DNA of 64,000 nucleotides from Shinella kummerowiae (GTDB taxonomy: Bacteria; Pseudomonadota; Alphaproteobacteria; Rhizobiales; Rhizobiaceae), in the NCBI RefSeq assembly GCF_009827055.1, contig NZ_WUMK01000001.1, positions 124,001 to 188,000 on the forward strand, read 5' to 3'. This document shows, one piece after another, positions 43,496 to 52,719 of this stretch. How positions within the stretch are numbered: the stretch's first letter is position 1; every line of letters starts with the position of its first letter. The notes under the pieces were generated by a model. The model was not told where the DNA came from and searched no databases. It saw only the letters and a program-made list of their open reading frames with translations. The position numbers were made by a program, and so were the translations under genes.

Positions 43496-44701
43496 TCATT
43501 TTTCTGCCGAAAGGATTGCGACACCTTCGCCGCGCGAATGGCCAACCGTCGTCACGACGGCGGTCGCGGCAGGCGCGGTCATGGCTGTTTCCACCGCCGT
43601 GTCGAACGGAGCGACCGTCGCGCCAGCGCCGAGGGTCAGCGCGGCAAGCGCCAGACCAAGCGGGAACTGGGCTTCGAGCGACTGGCCGATCACGGCGCTG
43701 TAGCCACGCACGGCACTGCCGGAAAAGCGCTTGCCGAGCCAGGCCTTCTCGCGCGTCGTCGCATCATGTGCACCGGATGCGCCGGAAAAGACCACCGTCT
43801 CGCCCCCTGCGGACGCGCCTTCCGCGAGTCGCTCAAGCCGCGCTTCCAACCGGCCCTCGTCGCGCGAACCACGGTCGCCGCCGATGGCGTCGATCGTCGC
43901 ATAGATGCGCGCGCCGCGGGCTTCCGCATGCGCACGCGATTCAAGGATGAGGAACGCGGCAGCCGAACCGGTGATGATACCGCCACCGGCGTTTCCATCG
44001 CGTGACCACAACGGCGTCCAGCCACCGGTCGCATGCGCGCCGATGGCTTCATAAAGCAGGATGACGTCCTGTCGCTCGGCAACCAGCGCACTGCCAACGA
44101 GCGTATGCGTCGACTGACCGGCGCGAATGCGGTGGAAGGCCGTTTCGACGGCACTGATGCCGGCGGCTTCCTCACCCATGAAGGTGCGGGACGAACCGGT
44201 CACCTTGTGCACGATGGAAATATTGCCGGCGAGCAGATTGGAGAGCTGGGCAAGGAAGAGCGTCGGGCGCAGCTCCGTCGTCAACTTCTCGTTCAGAAGG
44301 TGTTCGCGGTCATTGCGCTTCAAGCCTTCGTCGACGATCAGCGAATCCACGGCAATGTCGCGCTCGCCACCACCGGCAGCCACGATCATGTCCATCGTGC
44401 CGCAGGCTTCCGCATTGTCCTTCAGCCCGGCGTCGTCCAGCGCGAGGCCGGCGGTGAAGACGCCGAGGCGTTGCCAGTTTTCCATCTGGCGCTGGTCGCC
44501 GCGCTTGGCGATCTGCTGGTTCCAATCGATTTCCGGCATGGGATGCACCGGATAGGGCGCAAAGCGCTCCGTCTCGATCTTCAGCTCCGGCGCCTTCGCG
44601 CCACCGAGGATTTCCACATGGGCCTCAGCTCCGACACCATGACAGGTGACGATGCCGACGCCCGTGATCACCACATCGTTGTTCGCCTTGGCCATGCTCA
44701 T
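43496..44701 (-). CDS. fabF2XL: Beta-ketoacyl synthase homologue FabF2XL lacking the active Cys
   Basis: A 401-residue thiolase-fold protein. Where the family has the TACASG nucleophile loop this one reads TGSSRTF (residues 168-174), and the usual HGTGT and NKS..GH histidine motifs are absent (FSGASGAHDATT and SAVIGQSLEAQF). It looks like a non-catalytic chain-length-factor type partner of FabF1XL. The ATG at 44701 overlaps the fabZXL stop by four bases; ATG at 44695 is better spaced from GGAAGGG. Inactivity and pairing are inference. Confidence 0.87.
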   Translation of the reverse strand: MSMAKANNDVVITGVGIVTCHGVGAEAHVEILGGAKAPELKIETERFAPYPVHPMPEIDWNQQIAKRGDQRQMENWQRLGVFTAGLALDDAGLKDNAEACGTMDMIVAAGGGERDIAVDSLIVDEGLKRNDREHLLNEKLTTELRPTLFLAQLSNLLAGNISIVHKVTGSSRTFMGEEAAGISAVETAFHRIRAGQSTHTLVGSALVAERQDVILLYEAIGAHATGGWTPLWSRDGNAGGGIITGSAAAFLILESRAHAEARGARIYATIDAIGGDRGSRDEGRLEARLERLAEGASAGGETVVFSGASGAHDATTREKAWLGKRFSGSAVRGYSAVIGQSLEAQFPLGLALAALTLGAGATVAPFDTAVETAMTAPAATAVVTTVGHSRGEGVAILSAEK

Positions 44702-45180
44702 TTCCCTTCCGCCGACGCCGCGAGCGCCTCGAACAAACCCACCTCTTCCGCACGCTTGCGCACGATATCCGCGAGCGGCACTTCGGCAAACGGCATGGTG
44801 CGCAGCTTGAGCTGCGCATCGCACACCTTCTTGCCGGCGGAGGAGATCTTCGCCTTGGTCACGGCATAACCCGATCCGTCGTGTTCCAGCACGGCCTCGA
44901 TGTCGAGCACCGCATCGGGCTCGACGAAGGTGCGCATCTTGGCGCCATCGACGGTCATCAGGAAGGGCATGGCAGCAAAATCGGACGCCGCAAGCACCAA
45001 GAAGCCCGACGCCTGCGCCATGGTCTCGATCAGGAGCACGCCCGGAACGAGCGGCATGCCGGGAAAATGACCCTCGAAAACCGGGCTCTTCGACGGCACG
45101 ACCGAGCGGGCCTTCAGCACGCGACGCGCGCCGTCAACCGTCTCTACCCGGTCGATCATCTGAAAATATTCTAACAACAT
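44698..45180 (-). CDS. fabZXL: 3-hydroxyacyl-ACP dehydratase FabZXL
   Basis: A 160-residue hot-dog-fold dehydratase with VFEGHFPGMPLVPGVLLIETMAQ, giving His38 and Glu52 as the catalytic pair. It removes water in each elongation round on AcpXL. It is separated from acpXL by 117 bases with strong hairpins and overlaps fabF2XL by four bases. Confidence 0.93.
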   Translation of the reverse strand: MLLEYFQMIDRVETVDGARRVLKARSVVPSKSPVFEGHFPGMPLVPGVLLIETMAQASGFLVLAASDFAAMPFLMTVDGAKMRTFVEPDAVLDIEAVLEHDGSGYAVTKAKISSAGKKVCDAQLKLRTMPFAEVPLADIVRKRAEEVGLFEALAASAEGK

Positions 45181-45214
45181 CGCTTATGCCTCCGGCGGGT
45201 TCCGGAAATCGAAA

Positions 45215-45236
45215 GGCCTGCCGAAGACGGCAGGCC
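45215..45236 (-). terminator. Strong hairpin between acpXL and fabZXL
   Basis: GGCCTGCCG-AAGA-CGGCAGGCC, a nine-pair GC stem, followed closely by GGCGCCGGGAACCCGGCGC (about 45247-45265) forming another. Neither has a T tract on the minus strand, so they are more likely partial terminators or transcript-stabilising structures that raise acpXL over the enzymes. Confidence 0.5.
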
Positions 45237-45297
45237 GCAAGCCAAAGGCGCCGGGAACCCGGCGCAAAGCCGCAAAACGCAGCCGGTTGCCGTGGCC

Positions 45298-45582
45298 TCA
45301 GGCCTTGGCAGCCCGCAATTCGTCGATCTTGGCGCAGAGGTTCTTCAGGACGAAATACTCTTCCGTCGCGACCTTGCCCTCGTTGACGTCCTGCGTCCAC
45401 TTTTCCAGCGGGATCTTGATGCCGAATTCCTTGTCGATCGCAAAGACGATGTCGAGGAAGTCCAGGCTGTCGATCCCGAGATCGTCGATGGTGTGGCTGT
45501 CCGGCGTGATCGTCTCGCGATCGATTTCGCTCGTCTCAGCAATGATGTCGGCAACCTTGTCAAATGTAGCAGTCACGCCCAT
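45298..45582 (-). CDS. acpXL: Acyl carrier protein AcpXL
   Basis: A 94-residue specialised acyl carrier protein. The phosphopantetheine Ser39 is in [10 protein letters not shown]. Compared with the usual ACP it is longer at the C-terminus ([20 protein letters not shown]), as known for rhizobial AcpXL that carries 27-hydroxyoctacosanoate for lipid A. First gene of acpXL-fabZXL-fabF2XL-fabF1XL-adh2XL-lpxXL. Confidence 0.95.
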   Translation of the reverse strand: MGVTATFDKVADIIAETSEIDRETITPDSHTIDDLGIDSLDFLDIVFAIDKEFGIKIPLEKWTQDVNEGKVATEEYFVLKNLCAKIDELRAAKA

Positions 45583-45706
45583 ACCTCATGAATCTATAGT
45601 TGGGCGATCCTATATGGAAATCCGACGCAATTGCCAATGGGCTTGATGAGGGCCCTGCATAGCCGGCAAAGCTGTGTTGCGCAAACGACATGCCCATGAC
45701 GGCCGG

Positions 45707-47056
45707 TCAGACCGCGACGGAATGCCGGCCGCGGCCGCTGGCAAGATGCGCATCGAAGACGGCGGCGACCGTGCGAGCGAAGGGGCGACCTGTCGCGGTC
45801 AACATGAAACGACCCCCTTCAATCCGGGTAAGGCCATCCTTGTCCGACGCGACAAACTGGAGGGCTTCCGACCGGATGGTGCCGGCCAACTCCGGATACC
45901 GAGCGGTGATATCGACGAAGGAAAAGCCGAAATCGCACATGACGCGCTCGATGACCCAGGCGCGGCCGCGGTCCTCCGCCGTAAAGGAATAGCCGCGAAC
46001 CGCGGCGAGGCCGCCCTCGCCCACCCGCCGCAGATAGTCGCCCGTCGCGGGCATGTTCTGGATGTAGCCCTGCGGCAACTGTCCGATGGACGACGCCCCC
46101 AGCCCGATCAGTGCATCCGCCGCGTCATCCGTATAACCCTGGAAATTGCGACGTAGCGTGCCGTTCCGGGCCGCGATCGCCAACCGGTCGGTCGGCAAGG
46201 CGAAATGATCGATGCCGATCGCCTCGTAGCCGGCGCCGACCAGCATCTCCGCCGCCATCTGCATCTGGTCGAAGCGCGCGACGACACCCGGCAAGGCTGC
46301 CTCGTCGATCATCGTCTGGTGCTTCTTCATCCACGGCACATGGGCGTAGCCGAAAAGCGCGATGCGATCGGGCGCAAGCGAAATAACGGCCAGGACGGTC
46401 TGCGCGAGCGTCTCCACCGTCTGATGCGGCAGGCCATAGAGAATGTCGCAATTCACGGAGCGCACGCCCCTTGCCCGCGCCGCCTCCACTACGCCGCGGG
46501 TCTGCTCGAACGTCTGGATGCGGTTGATGGTCTTCTGCACCGACGGATCGAAATCCTGGATACCGAGGCTCGCACGCGTCATGCCGATTTCCGCGAGCGC
46601 ATCGTGCCGGGCGTCGTCGAGATCGTTGGGGTCCATCTCTACGGAGATTTCGGCACCGGCTGAGAAGGCGAAGTTTTCCGCAAGACAGGCTTTCAGGGCG
46701 ACCATGTCATCGGGCCGCAGCAGGGTCGGCGAGCCGCCCCCGAAATGCAGCGCCGTCACCGGTACGTCCCGAGACACGCGACCGCCGATGGCGGCGATCT
46801 CCGCAGAGAGCCCCTTCAAATAGGCGGCGACCGGCTCGTAGCGCAGCGTCTGCTTCGTGTGACAGGCACAGAACCAGCAAAGCCGGTCGCAATAGGGAAC
46901 ATGCACGTAAAGCGAGAGGCGATTCTTCGCATCCAACGCGCCGAGCCAGCGCGCATAGACGTCCGCATCGATGCTTTCGTTGAAATGCGGCGCGGTGGGA
47001 TAGCTCGTATATCGCGGCACCGGCGCCGAAAGGCGCTCCACGAGGGCGTCATGCAT
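45707..47056 (-). CDS. hemN: Oxygen-independent coproporphyrinogen III oxidase
   Basis: A 449-residue radical-SAM enzyme making protoporphyrinogen IX without oxygen. The cluster motif is VPYCDRLCWFCACH (CxxxCxxC), with FGGGSPTLL, EISVEMDPNDL and SLGIQDFDPSVQKTINR. GGAGATTGACC precedes the ATG at 47056; longer frames run into the FNR-type box. It is divergent from fnrN with the box between, as in other rhizobia, so FnrN probably activates it at low oxygen to supply haem for cbb3 oxidase. Confidence 0.95.
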   Translation of the reverse strand: MHDALVERLSAPVPRYTSYPTAPHFNESIDADVYARWLGALDAKNRLSLYVHVPYCDRLCWFCACHTKQTLRYEPVAAYLKGLSAEIAAIGGRVSRDVPVTALHFGGGSPTLLRPDDMVALKACLAENFAFSAGAEISVEMDPNDLDDARHDALAEIGMTRASLGIQDFDPSVQKTINRIQTFEQTRGVVEAARARGVRSVNCDILYGLPHQTVETLAQTVLAVISLAPDRIALFGYAHVPWMKKHQTMIDEAALPGVVARFDQMQMAAEMLVGAGYEAIGIDHFALPTDRLAIAARNGTLRRNFQGYTDDAADALIGLGASSIGQLPQGYIQNMPATGDYLRRVGEGGLAAVRGYSFTAEDRGRAWVIERVMCDFGFSFVDITARYPELAGTIRSEALQFVASDKDGLTRIEGGRFMLTATGRPFARTVAAVFDAHLASGRGRHSVAV

Positions 47057-47107
47057 GGTCAATCTCCTTGCTCGCGAAGGAAATAAACCGGAAAGAGCCG
47101 CCGCCAT

Positions 47108-47121
47108 TTGATTTTGATCAA
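47108..47121. promoter_or_regulatory. FNR-type box shared by hemN and fnrN
   Basis: TTGATTTTGATCAA is a perfect anaerobox, 52 bases before the hemN ATG and about 147 before fnrN. It can serve hemN activation and fnrN autoregulation. Confidence 0.88.
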
Positions 47122-47267
47122 GTGAAAGCGGGAAGGACTGGGCTAGGATTTGACAATAGTCAGGAAGCGCTATTTTGCCGCTGGGCGGCACGCTTTATGT
47201 TCGGGTCTGTGTGCGGTAGCACGGCAGCGTTGTGCCGCTCGACCGCCGGGCGAAAGGAAAAGCCGAA

Positions 47268-47993
47268 ATGGAAGTTCGCCGCCGAGATATCCACAATTCC
47301 GATATCCCCATCGTGTGCCGCGCCTGCGAGGCACGCCACGGCGGCGTCTGCGGCACGCTCACCCCAGAACAGCTGACCGAACTCAACAAGCACTCCACCC
47401 GCCATCGCCTCGAAACCGGAGCCGAAGTGATCGGCCAGGGCGAGACCATCGTGAACTATTCCAACATCATGCGCGGCGTGGTGAAGCTGACCAAGGTGAT
47501 GGCCGACGGCCGCCAGCAGATCGTCGGCCTGCAGTTCGCGCCCGATTTCCTCGGCCGCCCCTTCCTGGAGGAAAGCGCGATCACCGCGGAGGCTGCGACC
47601 GAAAGCGAAGTCTGCAACTTCCCGCGCCCCGTGCTCGACCGGCTGATGAAGAAGACGCCGGAACTGGAACACAAGCTGCACCGTCAGGCCTTGAAGGAAC
47701 TGGACGAGGCACGCGACTGGATGCTGACGCTCGGCCGCAAGACGGCGCAGGAGAAAGTGGCAAGCTTCCTCTATCTCATCGCCACCCATATCGATCCAGA
47801 AAGCGTCGATATGTCGACCTTCGACCTGCCGCTGTCGCGCGCCGACATCGCCGACTTCCTTGGACTGACGATCGAGACCGTCAGCCGGCAGTTCACCAAA
47901 CTGCGCAAGGAAAACGTGATCCGCATCGAGAACAACCGGCACGTGATCGTTCCCGACATGGACCGCCTGATGCGCTACGCCAGCGCCGACTGA
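47268..47993 (+). CDS. fnrN: Oxygen-sensing Crp/Fnr regulator FnrN
   Basis: A 241-residue regulator. Cysteines 17, 20 and 28 (CRACEARHGGVCG) and 116 (SEVCNF) match the four ligands of the oxygen-labile 4Fe-4S cluster, so it senses oxygen directly, unlike FixK. cAMP-type beta-roll in the middle, then a helix-turn-helix with LGLTIETVSRQFTKLRKENVI whose E..SR reads TTGAT half sites. ATG at 47268 has AAAGGA about ten bases upstream; GTG at 47232 would add 12 residues. Probable controller of the three boxes in this window. Confidence 0.95.
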   Translation: MEVRRRDIHNSDIPIVCRACEARHGGVCGTLTPEQLTELNKHSTRHRLETGAEVIGQGETIVNYSNIMRGVVKLTKVMADGRQQIVGLQFAPDFLGRPFLEESAITAEAATESEVCNFPRPVLDRLMKKTPELEHKLHRQALKELDEARDWMLTLGRKTAQEKVASFLYLIATHIDPESVDMSTFDLPLSRADIADFLGLTIETVSRQFTKLRKENVIRIENNRHVIVPDMDRLMRYASAD

Positions 47994-48002
47994 GTTCCAG
48001 CG

Positions 48003-48431
48003 TTAGCGCGTGATCACGATGCGGGTCTTGGATAGCCCGTTGCTCTTGGCCATCTGGAAGAATGTCGCCGCATTGCTCGGATGCAGGCGCACGCAGCCAT
48101 GCGACGCAGGGCGTCCGAGACGCTTCGTCTCGTAGGTCGCATGCACCGCATAGCCGCCCTTGAAGAACACTGCATAGGGCATCGGCGCGTTGTTGTACTT
48201 GCGCGAACGATGGTTTCGCGAGGTCCACTTCGCCGACCACGCGCCCGTCGGCGTGCCAAAACCCTTGCGGCCGGTCGACACCCGCCAGCGATATTTTACG
48301 ATACCGTTCTGAGTAACGACCATGGTCTGCGAAGCAAGGCTGACCTGGGCGACAAGATTGGCGGAAAGAGCAGTTTGGGTTTGAAACAGTACAAGAAGGA
48401 ATGCGACTGAAATCGCAAACAAGGTACGCAT
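48003..48431 (-). CDS. Periplasmic L,D-transpeptidase (YkuD)
   Basis: A 142-residue protein with a signal peptide (about 23 residues, ending ALSA) and a bare YkuD catalytic domain: His97 in VHATYE, and SHGCVRLHP with His111 and Cys113. It forms 3-3 crosslinks or anchors proteins on peptidoglycan. GAGGGGAAGTC precedes the ATG. It converges with fnrN (10-base gap). Confidence 0.93.
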   Translation of the reverse strand: MRTLFAISVAFLLVLFQTQTALSANLVAQVSLASQTMVVTQNGIVKYRWRVSTGRKGFGTPTGAWSAKWTSRNHRSRKYNNAPMPYAVFFKGGYAVHATYETKRLGRPASHGCVRLHPSNAATFFQMAKSNGLSKTRIVITR

Positions 48432-48584
48432 GACTTCCCCTCTACACGATTTGGGTATGGCTTCAACGCCATGTCTCACAGCGAGACAGAATATAGACGT
48501 TTCAGCCTTCCGCAATATTGACGAGGGTAACGAAAAGAAAACGAAGTTAAGGCGTAAAATTTTACGGAATGCAGGTTCCGGCGC

Positions 48585-49565
48585 TCAAAACAACAGAGCA
48601 AGAAAGAGTGCGAGCGCGACGGAACCGGCAAGTGCAGCGCAGGCAAACGAGAAAATCCGCAAGGAAAGATCGATATCCGCCGCCGTTGCCACGGTGCGGC
48701 CACTGGCATTCATCATCGGCTCGTCAACACGCGTGCCGCCATAGATACGCGGTCCGGCTAGGCCGATGCCAAGCGCTCCGGCCATCGCCGCCTCCGGCCA
48801 GCCGGAATTGGGCGAACGGTGCAGTCCGGCATCCCTCAGTGCCGTGCCGACTGCCGCGCGGGCGGCGCGCCTGCCCTTCGCCACGAAGGCCCCGGCAGCG
48901 ATAGAAAAGATCGAGAGCCGCGCGGCCGGCCAGTTGGCGAGGTCGTCCAGCCGGGCGGAAGCCCAGCCGAAATCGAGATATTTCGCATTCTTGTGGCCGA
49001 TCATCGAATCGGCCGTGTTCAGCATCTTGTAGGCAAACAGGCCCGGCAGGCCGAGAAGCGCATACCAGAGCGCCGGTGCTACGACGCCATCGGAAAAATT
49101 CTCCGCCAGGCTCTCGATGCCGGCACGGCAGACGGCCGGCTCGTCGAGTGTTGCCGGATCACGCCCGACAATCATCGACACCGCATGACGGCCACCGTCG
49201 AGCCCGCCGTTTTTGAGGCCGCTGGAAACGGCACGAACGTGGTCGTGCAGGCTCTTCTGGGCCAGAAAGATCGCGACGACGACGATCTCGACGACAACAC
49301 CAAGAACGCCGAGCGGTACCAGCAGCCGGTGCAACAGGAAGCCAAGGAAAAGGCTGGTGGCAAGCAGCACGGCGATGCCAGCTGCGCCATTGAAGCGCTT
49401 CGTCTGCGCGGTCAGGCGCTTGCCGTTGAAGAGCGTGTCCATCAGGCCGATCGCCCGGCCGAAAAGCACGACCGGATGCGGCACACGGCGCCAGATCCTG
49501 TCCGGATCGCCGACGAGGCGGTCCAGCACGAGCGCGAAGAACAGGACGAGCAATGTTTCCGCCAT
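48585..49565 (-). CDS. cobD: Adenosylcobinamide-phosphate synthase
   Basis: A 326-residue membrane protein (CbiB in Salmonella naming) attaching the aminopropanol arm to adenosylcobyrate. Family segments: LDRLVGDPDRIWRRVPHPVVLFG, ESLAENFSDGVVAPALWYALLGLPG and MIGHKNAKYLDFGWASARLDDLANW. About five membrane helices. Last gene of the cobE-A-B-C-D block, three bases after cobC. Downstream gap to the transpeptidase gene holds nothing clear. Confidence 0.94.
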   Translation of the reverse strand: MAETLLVLFFALVLDRLVGDPDRIWRRVPHPVVLFGRAIGLMDTLFNGKRLTAQTKRFNGAAGIAVLLATSLFLGFLLHRLLVPLGVLGVVVEIVVVAIFLAQKSLHDHVRAVSSGLKNGGLDGGRHAVSMIVGRDPATLDEPAVCRAGIESLAENFSDGVVAPALWYALLGLPGLFAYKMLNTADSMIGHKNAKYLDFGWASARLDDLANWPAARLSIFSIAAGAFVAKGRRAARAAVGTALRDAGLHRSPNSGWPEAAMAGALGIGLAGPRIYGGTRVDEPMMNASGRTVATAADIDLSLRIFSFACAALAGSVALALFLALLF

Positions 49566-49568
49566 CGT

Positions 49569-50576
49569 TCAGCCGATCACATCTGTCAGCGCCGCGGCAA
49601 GCCGGGCATCCGCCACGCTATCCGGCGCCAGGCCGAAGCGGAGCCAACGCGGATTGTAGTCGAAAGGACGAACAAGGATATGATGCCGGCAAAGTCCCTC
49701 GTGAAGCGTTCCCGCATCCGCATGGTCCACCAGAGAAAAAAGACCGGTGCCGCCGACGATCTCGAGACCGGCGCCGGAGAGTGTCACATCGAGCGAGGCT
49801 TTCCGCGCATCGATGCTTAGGCGGATGGCGGACGTATCGGAGGTCATGAGTTTTGTCGCTATCGTCAGCGCCGGCCCCGATACCGCCCAGGGTCCGAGCC
49901 CGTCCTCGATGCGGTCGAGAACCGCCGTCTCGCCGATGACGAAACCGAGGCGCAGGCCTGCCAGGCCGAAGAACTTGCCGAAGGAGCGGAAAACCAGGAG
50001 GCCGGGCGTCTCGTCACCCGCCAGCGGCGAAAGGCAGGTCTCTGGCCCCATGTCCCCGAAGGCTTCGTCGACGACGAGCAACCCGCCCGTGCGGGCAACA
50101 CGGGCATGAAGATCGAGCAAGGTCGCGCGGGAAAACAGGCGACCGTCCGGGTTGTTGGGGTTGACGACGACCACGAGGCCATACGCATCGGAAACGGCAT
50201 CGAGGTCCGTTATACGGTCCACCGGCAGGCCGGCATTTTCCAGCACGCGCGCATATTCGCCATAGGTTGGCGAAAGCACCGCGGCACGACGCCCGGCCGC
50301 GACAAATCGTGGGAGCAACTGGATGACGGACTGCGTGCCGGGCACGGGCAATGGCAGGGCATTCGCGGTGGAATAGTACTGGGCAGCAGCTAAGCGCGCC
50401 GCATCCTGCCGTTGCCGGTCCGGCAGGCGATGCCACGCCGCAATGTCCACATCCGGCAGGATGGCGGGAATGGGATTGATGCCCGTCGACAGGTCGAGCC
50501 AATCCTCCGGCCGGCCGCCAAAGCGCGCGGCAGCCGCGGCAATGCCGCCACCATGGGCGATGCGCGGCGCGGTCAT
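49569..50576 (-). CDS. cobC: Threonine-phosphate decarboxylase / CobC
   Basis: A 335-residue PLP-dependent class I aminotransferase-fold enzyme that makes aminopropanol phosphate for the cobinamide side chain. Visible motifs: LDLSTGINPIP, VVNPNNPDGR, VDEAFGDMGPE and the PLP-Lys in FRSFGKFFGLAGLRLGF. The start overlaps the cobB stop by four bases. Confidence 0.93.
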   Translation of the reverse strand: MTAPRIAHGGGIAAAAARFGGRPEDWLDLSTGINPIPAILPDVDIAAWHRLPDRQRQDAARLAAAQYYSTANALPLPVPGTQSVIQLLPRFVAAGRRAAVLSPTYGEYARVLENAGLPVDRITDLDAVSDAYGLVVVVNPNNPDGRLFSRATLLDLHARVARTGGLLVVDEAFGDMGPETCLSPLAGDETPGLLVFRSFGKFFGLAGLRLGFVIGETAVLDRIEDGLGPWAVSGPALTIATKLMTSDTSAIRLSIDARKASLDVTLSGAGLEIVGGTGLFSLVDHADAGTLHEGLCRHHILVRPFDYNPRWLRFGLAPDSVADARLAAALTDVIG

Positions 50577-51880
50577 ACGGCCTCCGGCGCCAGATCGACG
50601 AGATGCATGTAGGAGCCGCTGACATTGCCGCGGCGCAGGCCGGTCCAGCCGAGATCCTCGCCCATCGCATCCGCAACGGCAAAGAGACGATCCGCCTCGC
50701 CCTCCTGCTGCACGGTCGAGTAGTGGAATTCATGGGCGGTCATCGGCGCGTCGAAGCCCGAGCCCGCAAGCGGCGTGACACGGCGATAGCCGAGATGACG
50801 GCGGCGTTCGGCAAAGCTGGTAACGAGCGGCAGCAGGCCCAGCATGCCGTGGCGTGAGCCATCCGCTGCAACCAGTGCTTCCCCCAGAGTCATGTAGCCC
50901 CCGCATTCACCATAGATGCGTGCGCCCCGGCGCGCCGCGTCCTGCATGCCTAGGCGGAAATGCTCGGCATTGGCAAGGGTTGCCGCGTGGAGTTCGGGAT
51001 AACCACCGGGTAGATAGACGGCATCGGCATCGGCGGCCGGCGCTTCATCCGCCAGGGGCGAGAAGAAGGAAAGGCTCGCCCCCGCCTGCCGCCAGCCCAT
51101 CATGAGATGCTCATAGGTGAAGGCGAAGGCGGTGTCGCGCGCAATGGCGATGCGCTGGCCAAACGGCGGCAGGCGCGAGACGGTCAGCCCGGCGGGCTGT
51201 ACGACCCGTGTCGCCGCAAGCGCGACTAGGCGGTCGAGATCGCAGCACCGTGAGACGACCGCTGCCGCATGGGCGATGAAGGTTTCCAGCATCCCGTGTT
51301 CGCCCGCCTGCACGAGGCCCAGATGGCGTTCCGGCAAAACGAGTGCCGGGTCACGTTCGAGCACGCCGAAAATATCGACACCGCTCGCCTCGAGAGCACC
51401 GCGCAGCATCGCTTCGTGCCGGGCGCTGCCGACCTTGTTCAGAATGACGCCGGCCACGCGGATATCGCGGCGAAAATCCTGATAGCCCTTCACCATAGCG
51501 GCAACGGATTGCGACAGGCGGCTGCAGTCGACGACGAGCACGACGGGCAGGTCGAGCGTCACAGCCAAGTCGGCCGGCGCGCCCGTGCCATCGGCGGCAC
51601 CGTCGAACAGCCCCATCATCGCCTCGATGAGCAGGAAATCCCCCTCACCGGTCTGAGCGGCGGCATTGGCGCGGATAAGGTCGGGGCGCATGGCCCAGGG
51701 GTCGTAGTTGAGGCAGGGTCTGCGGCTGGCGGCGGCATGAAAGGCCGGGTCGATATAATCCGGCCCCGCCTTGCCGGAAACGAGACGCACACCGGCATCG
51801 GCGAGCGCGCGCGCCAAGCCGAGTGTCACGGTCGTCTTGCCGGAGCCGGACGCGGGCGCGGCGATGAGCAGACCGCTCAT
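50573..51880 (-). CDS. cobB: Hydrogenobyrinic/cobyrinic acid a,c-diamide synthase
   Basis: A 435-residue ATP- and glutamine-dependent amidotransferase. N-terminal dethiobiotin-synthetase-like P-loop APASGSGKTTVTLGLARAL, C-terminal class I glutaminase with Cys in YGECGGYMTLGEAL. It amidates the a and c side chains, giving the substrate of the CobNST chelatase. The start is set by the four-base overlap with the cobA stop; longer frames run over cobA. Confidence 0.95.
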   Translation of the reverse strand: MSGLLIAAPASGSGKTTVTLGLARALADAGVRLVSGKAGPDYIDPAFHAAASRRPCLNYDPWAMRPDLIRANAAAQTGEGDFLLIEAMMGLFDGAADGTGAPADLAVTLDLPVVLVVDCSRLSQSVAAMVKGYQDFRRDIRVAGVILNKVGSARHEAMLRGALEASGVDIFGVLERDPALVLPERHLGLVQAGEHGMLETFIAHAAAVVSRCCDLDRLVALAATRVVQPAGLTVSRLPPFGQRIAIARDTAFAFTYEHLMMGWRQAGASLSFFSPLADEAPAADADAVYLPGGYPELHAATLANAEHFRLGMQDAARRGARIYGECGGYMTLGEALVAADGSRHGMLGLLPLVTSFAERRRHLGYRRVTPLAGSGFDAPMTAHEFHYSTVQQEGEADRLFAVADAMGEDLGWTGLRRGNVSGSYMHLVDLAPEAV

Positions 51881-52719
51881 GCCGGATCCTTGAGCCCGCG
51901 GGAACCGAACGGGTCGGGCAAAAGCGTGCGGCCCTGCGTCAAGGCGCCGAGCCAGTCGAGCGACGCGCGCAGGCGCACGACCTCGCCGACGACGACGATA
52001 GCAGGCGGCTCGATGCCGGCAGCCTGCACATCGGCTTCGGCACGGGCGAGCGTCGTTTCCAGCACCTGCTGTTCGGCGGTCGCGGCATTGCAGACGAAGG
52101 CGACGGGCTCGTCCGGCGCGCGGCCGCCGGCGATGAGGTTGGCGGCGATCTGGCCGATATGTTTCATCGCCATGTACATGACGATGACCGGCGAGCCTTT
52201 GGCGATGCCGTCCCAATTGATGCGGTCCGGCACGAGGCCGGACGAATCGTGGCCGGTCAGGAACGTCACCGCGTGATTGACCTCGCGGTGCGTCACCGGA
52301 ATGCCGGCATAGGCAAGACCGCCGATACCCGCCGTGATACCCGGCACGATGCGGAAGGGAATCCCGTGCTCGATCAGCGTCAACGCCTCCTCGCCTCCCC
52401 GGCCGAAGACGAAGGGATCGCCGCCTTTCAGCCGCAGCACGCGGTGGCCCGCGCGGGCGAGTTCGACGAGCCTGAGCGAAATATCCCGCTGCTTGTGCGA
52501 CGGCTTGCCACCGCGTTTTCCGGCGAATTCCAACAGCGCTCCGGGATGGGCAAGCGACAGGCAGTCGGCGTTGACCAGCGCATCATGCACGATGACATCG
52601 GCCTGCTGGAGGGCATTGGCGGCGTGCAGGGACAGAAGACCCGGATCGCCCGGGCCGGCCCCGACGAGCCAGACGCTGCCTTTCTCCATCGACGGCAGGG
52701 CCGAGAACAGGGCGTGCAT
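51877..52719 (-). CDS. cobA: Uroporphyrinogen-III C-methyltransferase
   Basis: A 280-residue SAM-dependent enzyme making precorrin-2. N-terminal VWLVGAGPGDPGLLSLHAANALQQADVIVHDALV and LRLKGGDPFVFGRGGEEAL are the two SUMT signatures. It lacks the siroheme CysG N-terminus, so it is the dedicated cobalamin type, though it can also feed siroheme. The ATG overlaps the cobE stop by one base. Confidence 0.96.
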   Translation of the reverse strand: MHALFSALPSMEKGSVWLVGAGPGDPGLLSLHAANALQQADVIVHDALVNADCLSLAHPGALLEFAGKRGGKPSHKQRDISLRLVELARAGHRVLRLKGGDPFVFGRGGEEALTLIEHGIPFRIVPGITAGIGGLAYAGIPVTHREVNHAVTFLTGHDSSGLVPDRINWDGIAKGSPVIVMYMAMKHIGQIAANLIAGGRAPDEPVAFVCNAATAEQQVLETTLARAEADVQAAGIEPPAIVVVGEVVRLRASLDWLGALTQGRTLLPDPFGSRGLKDPA

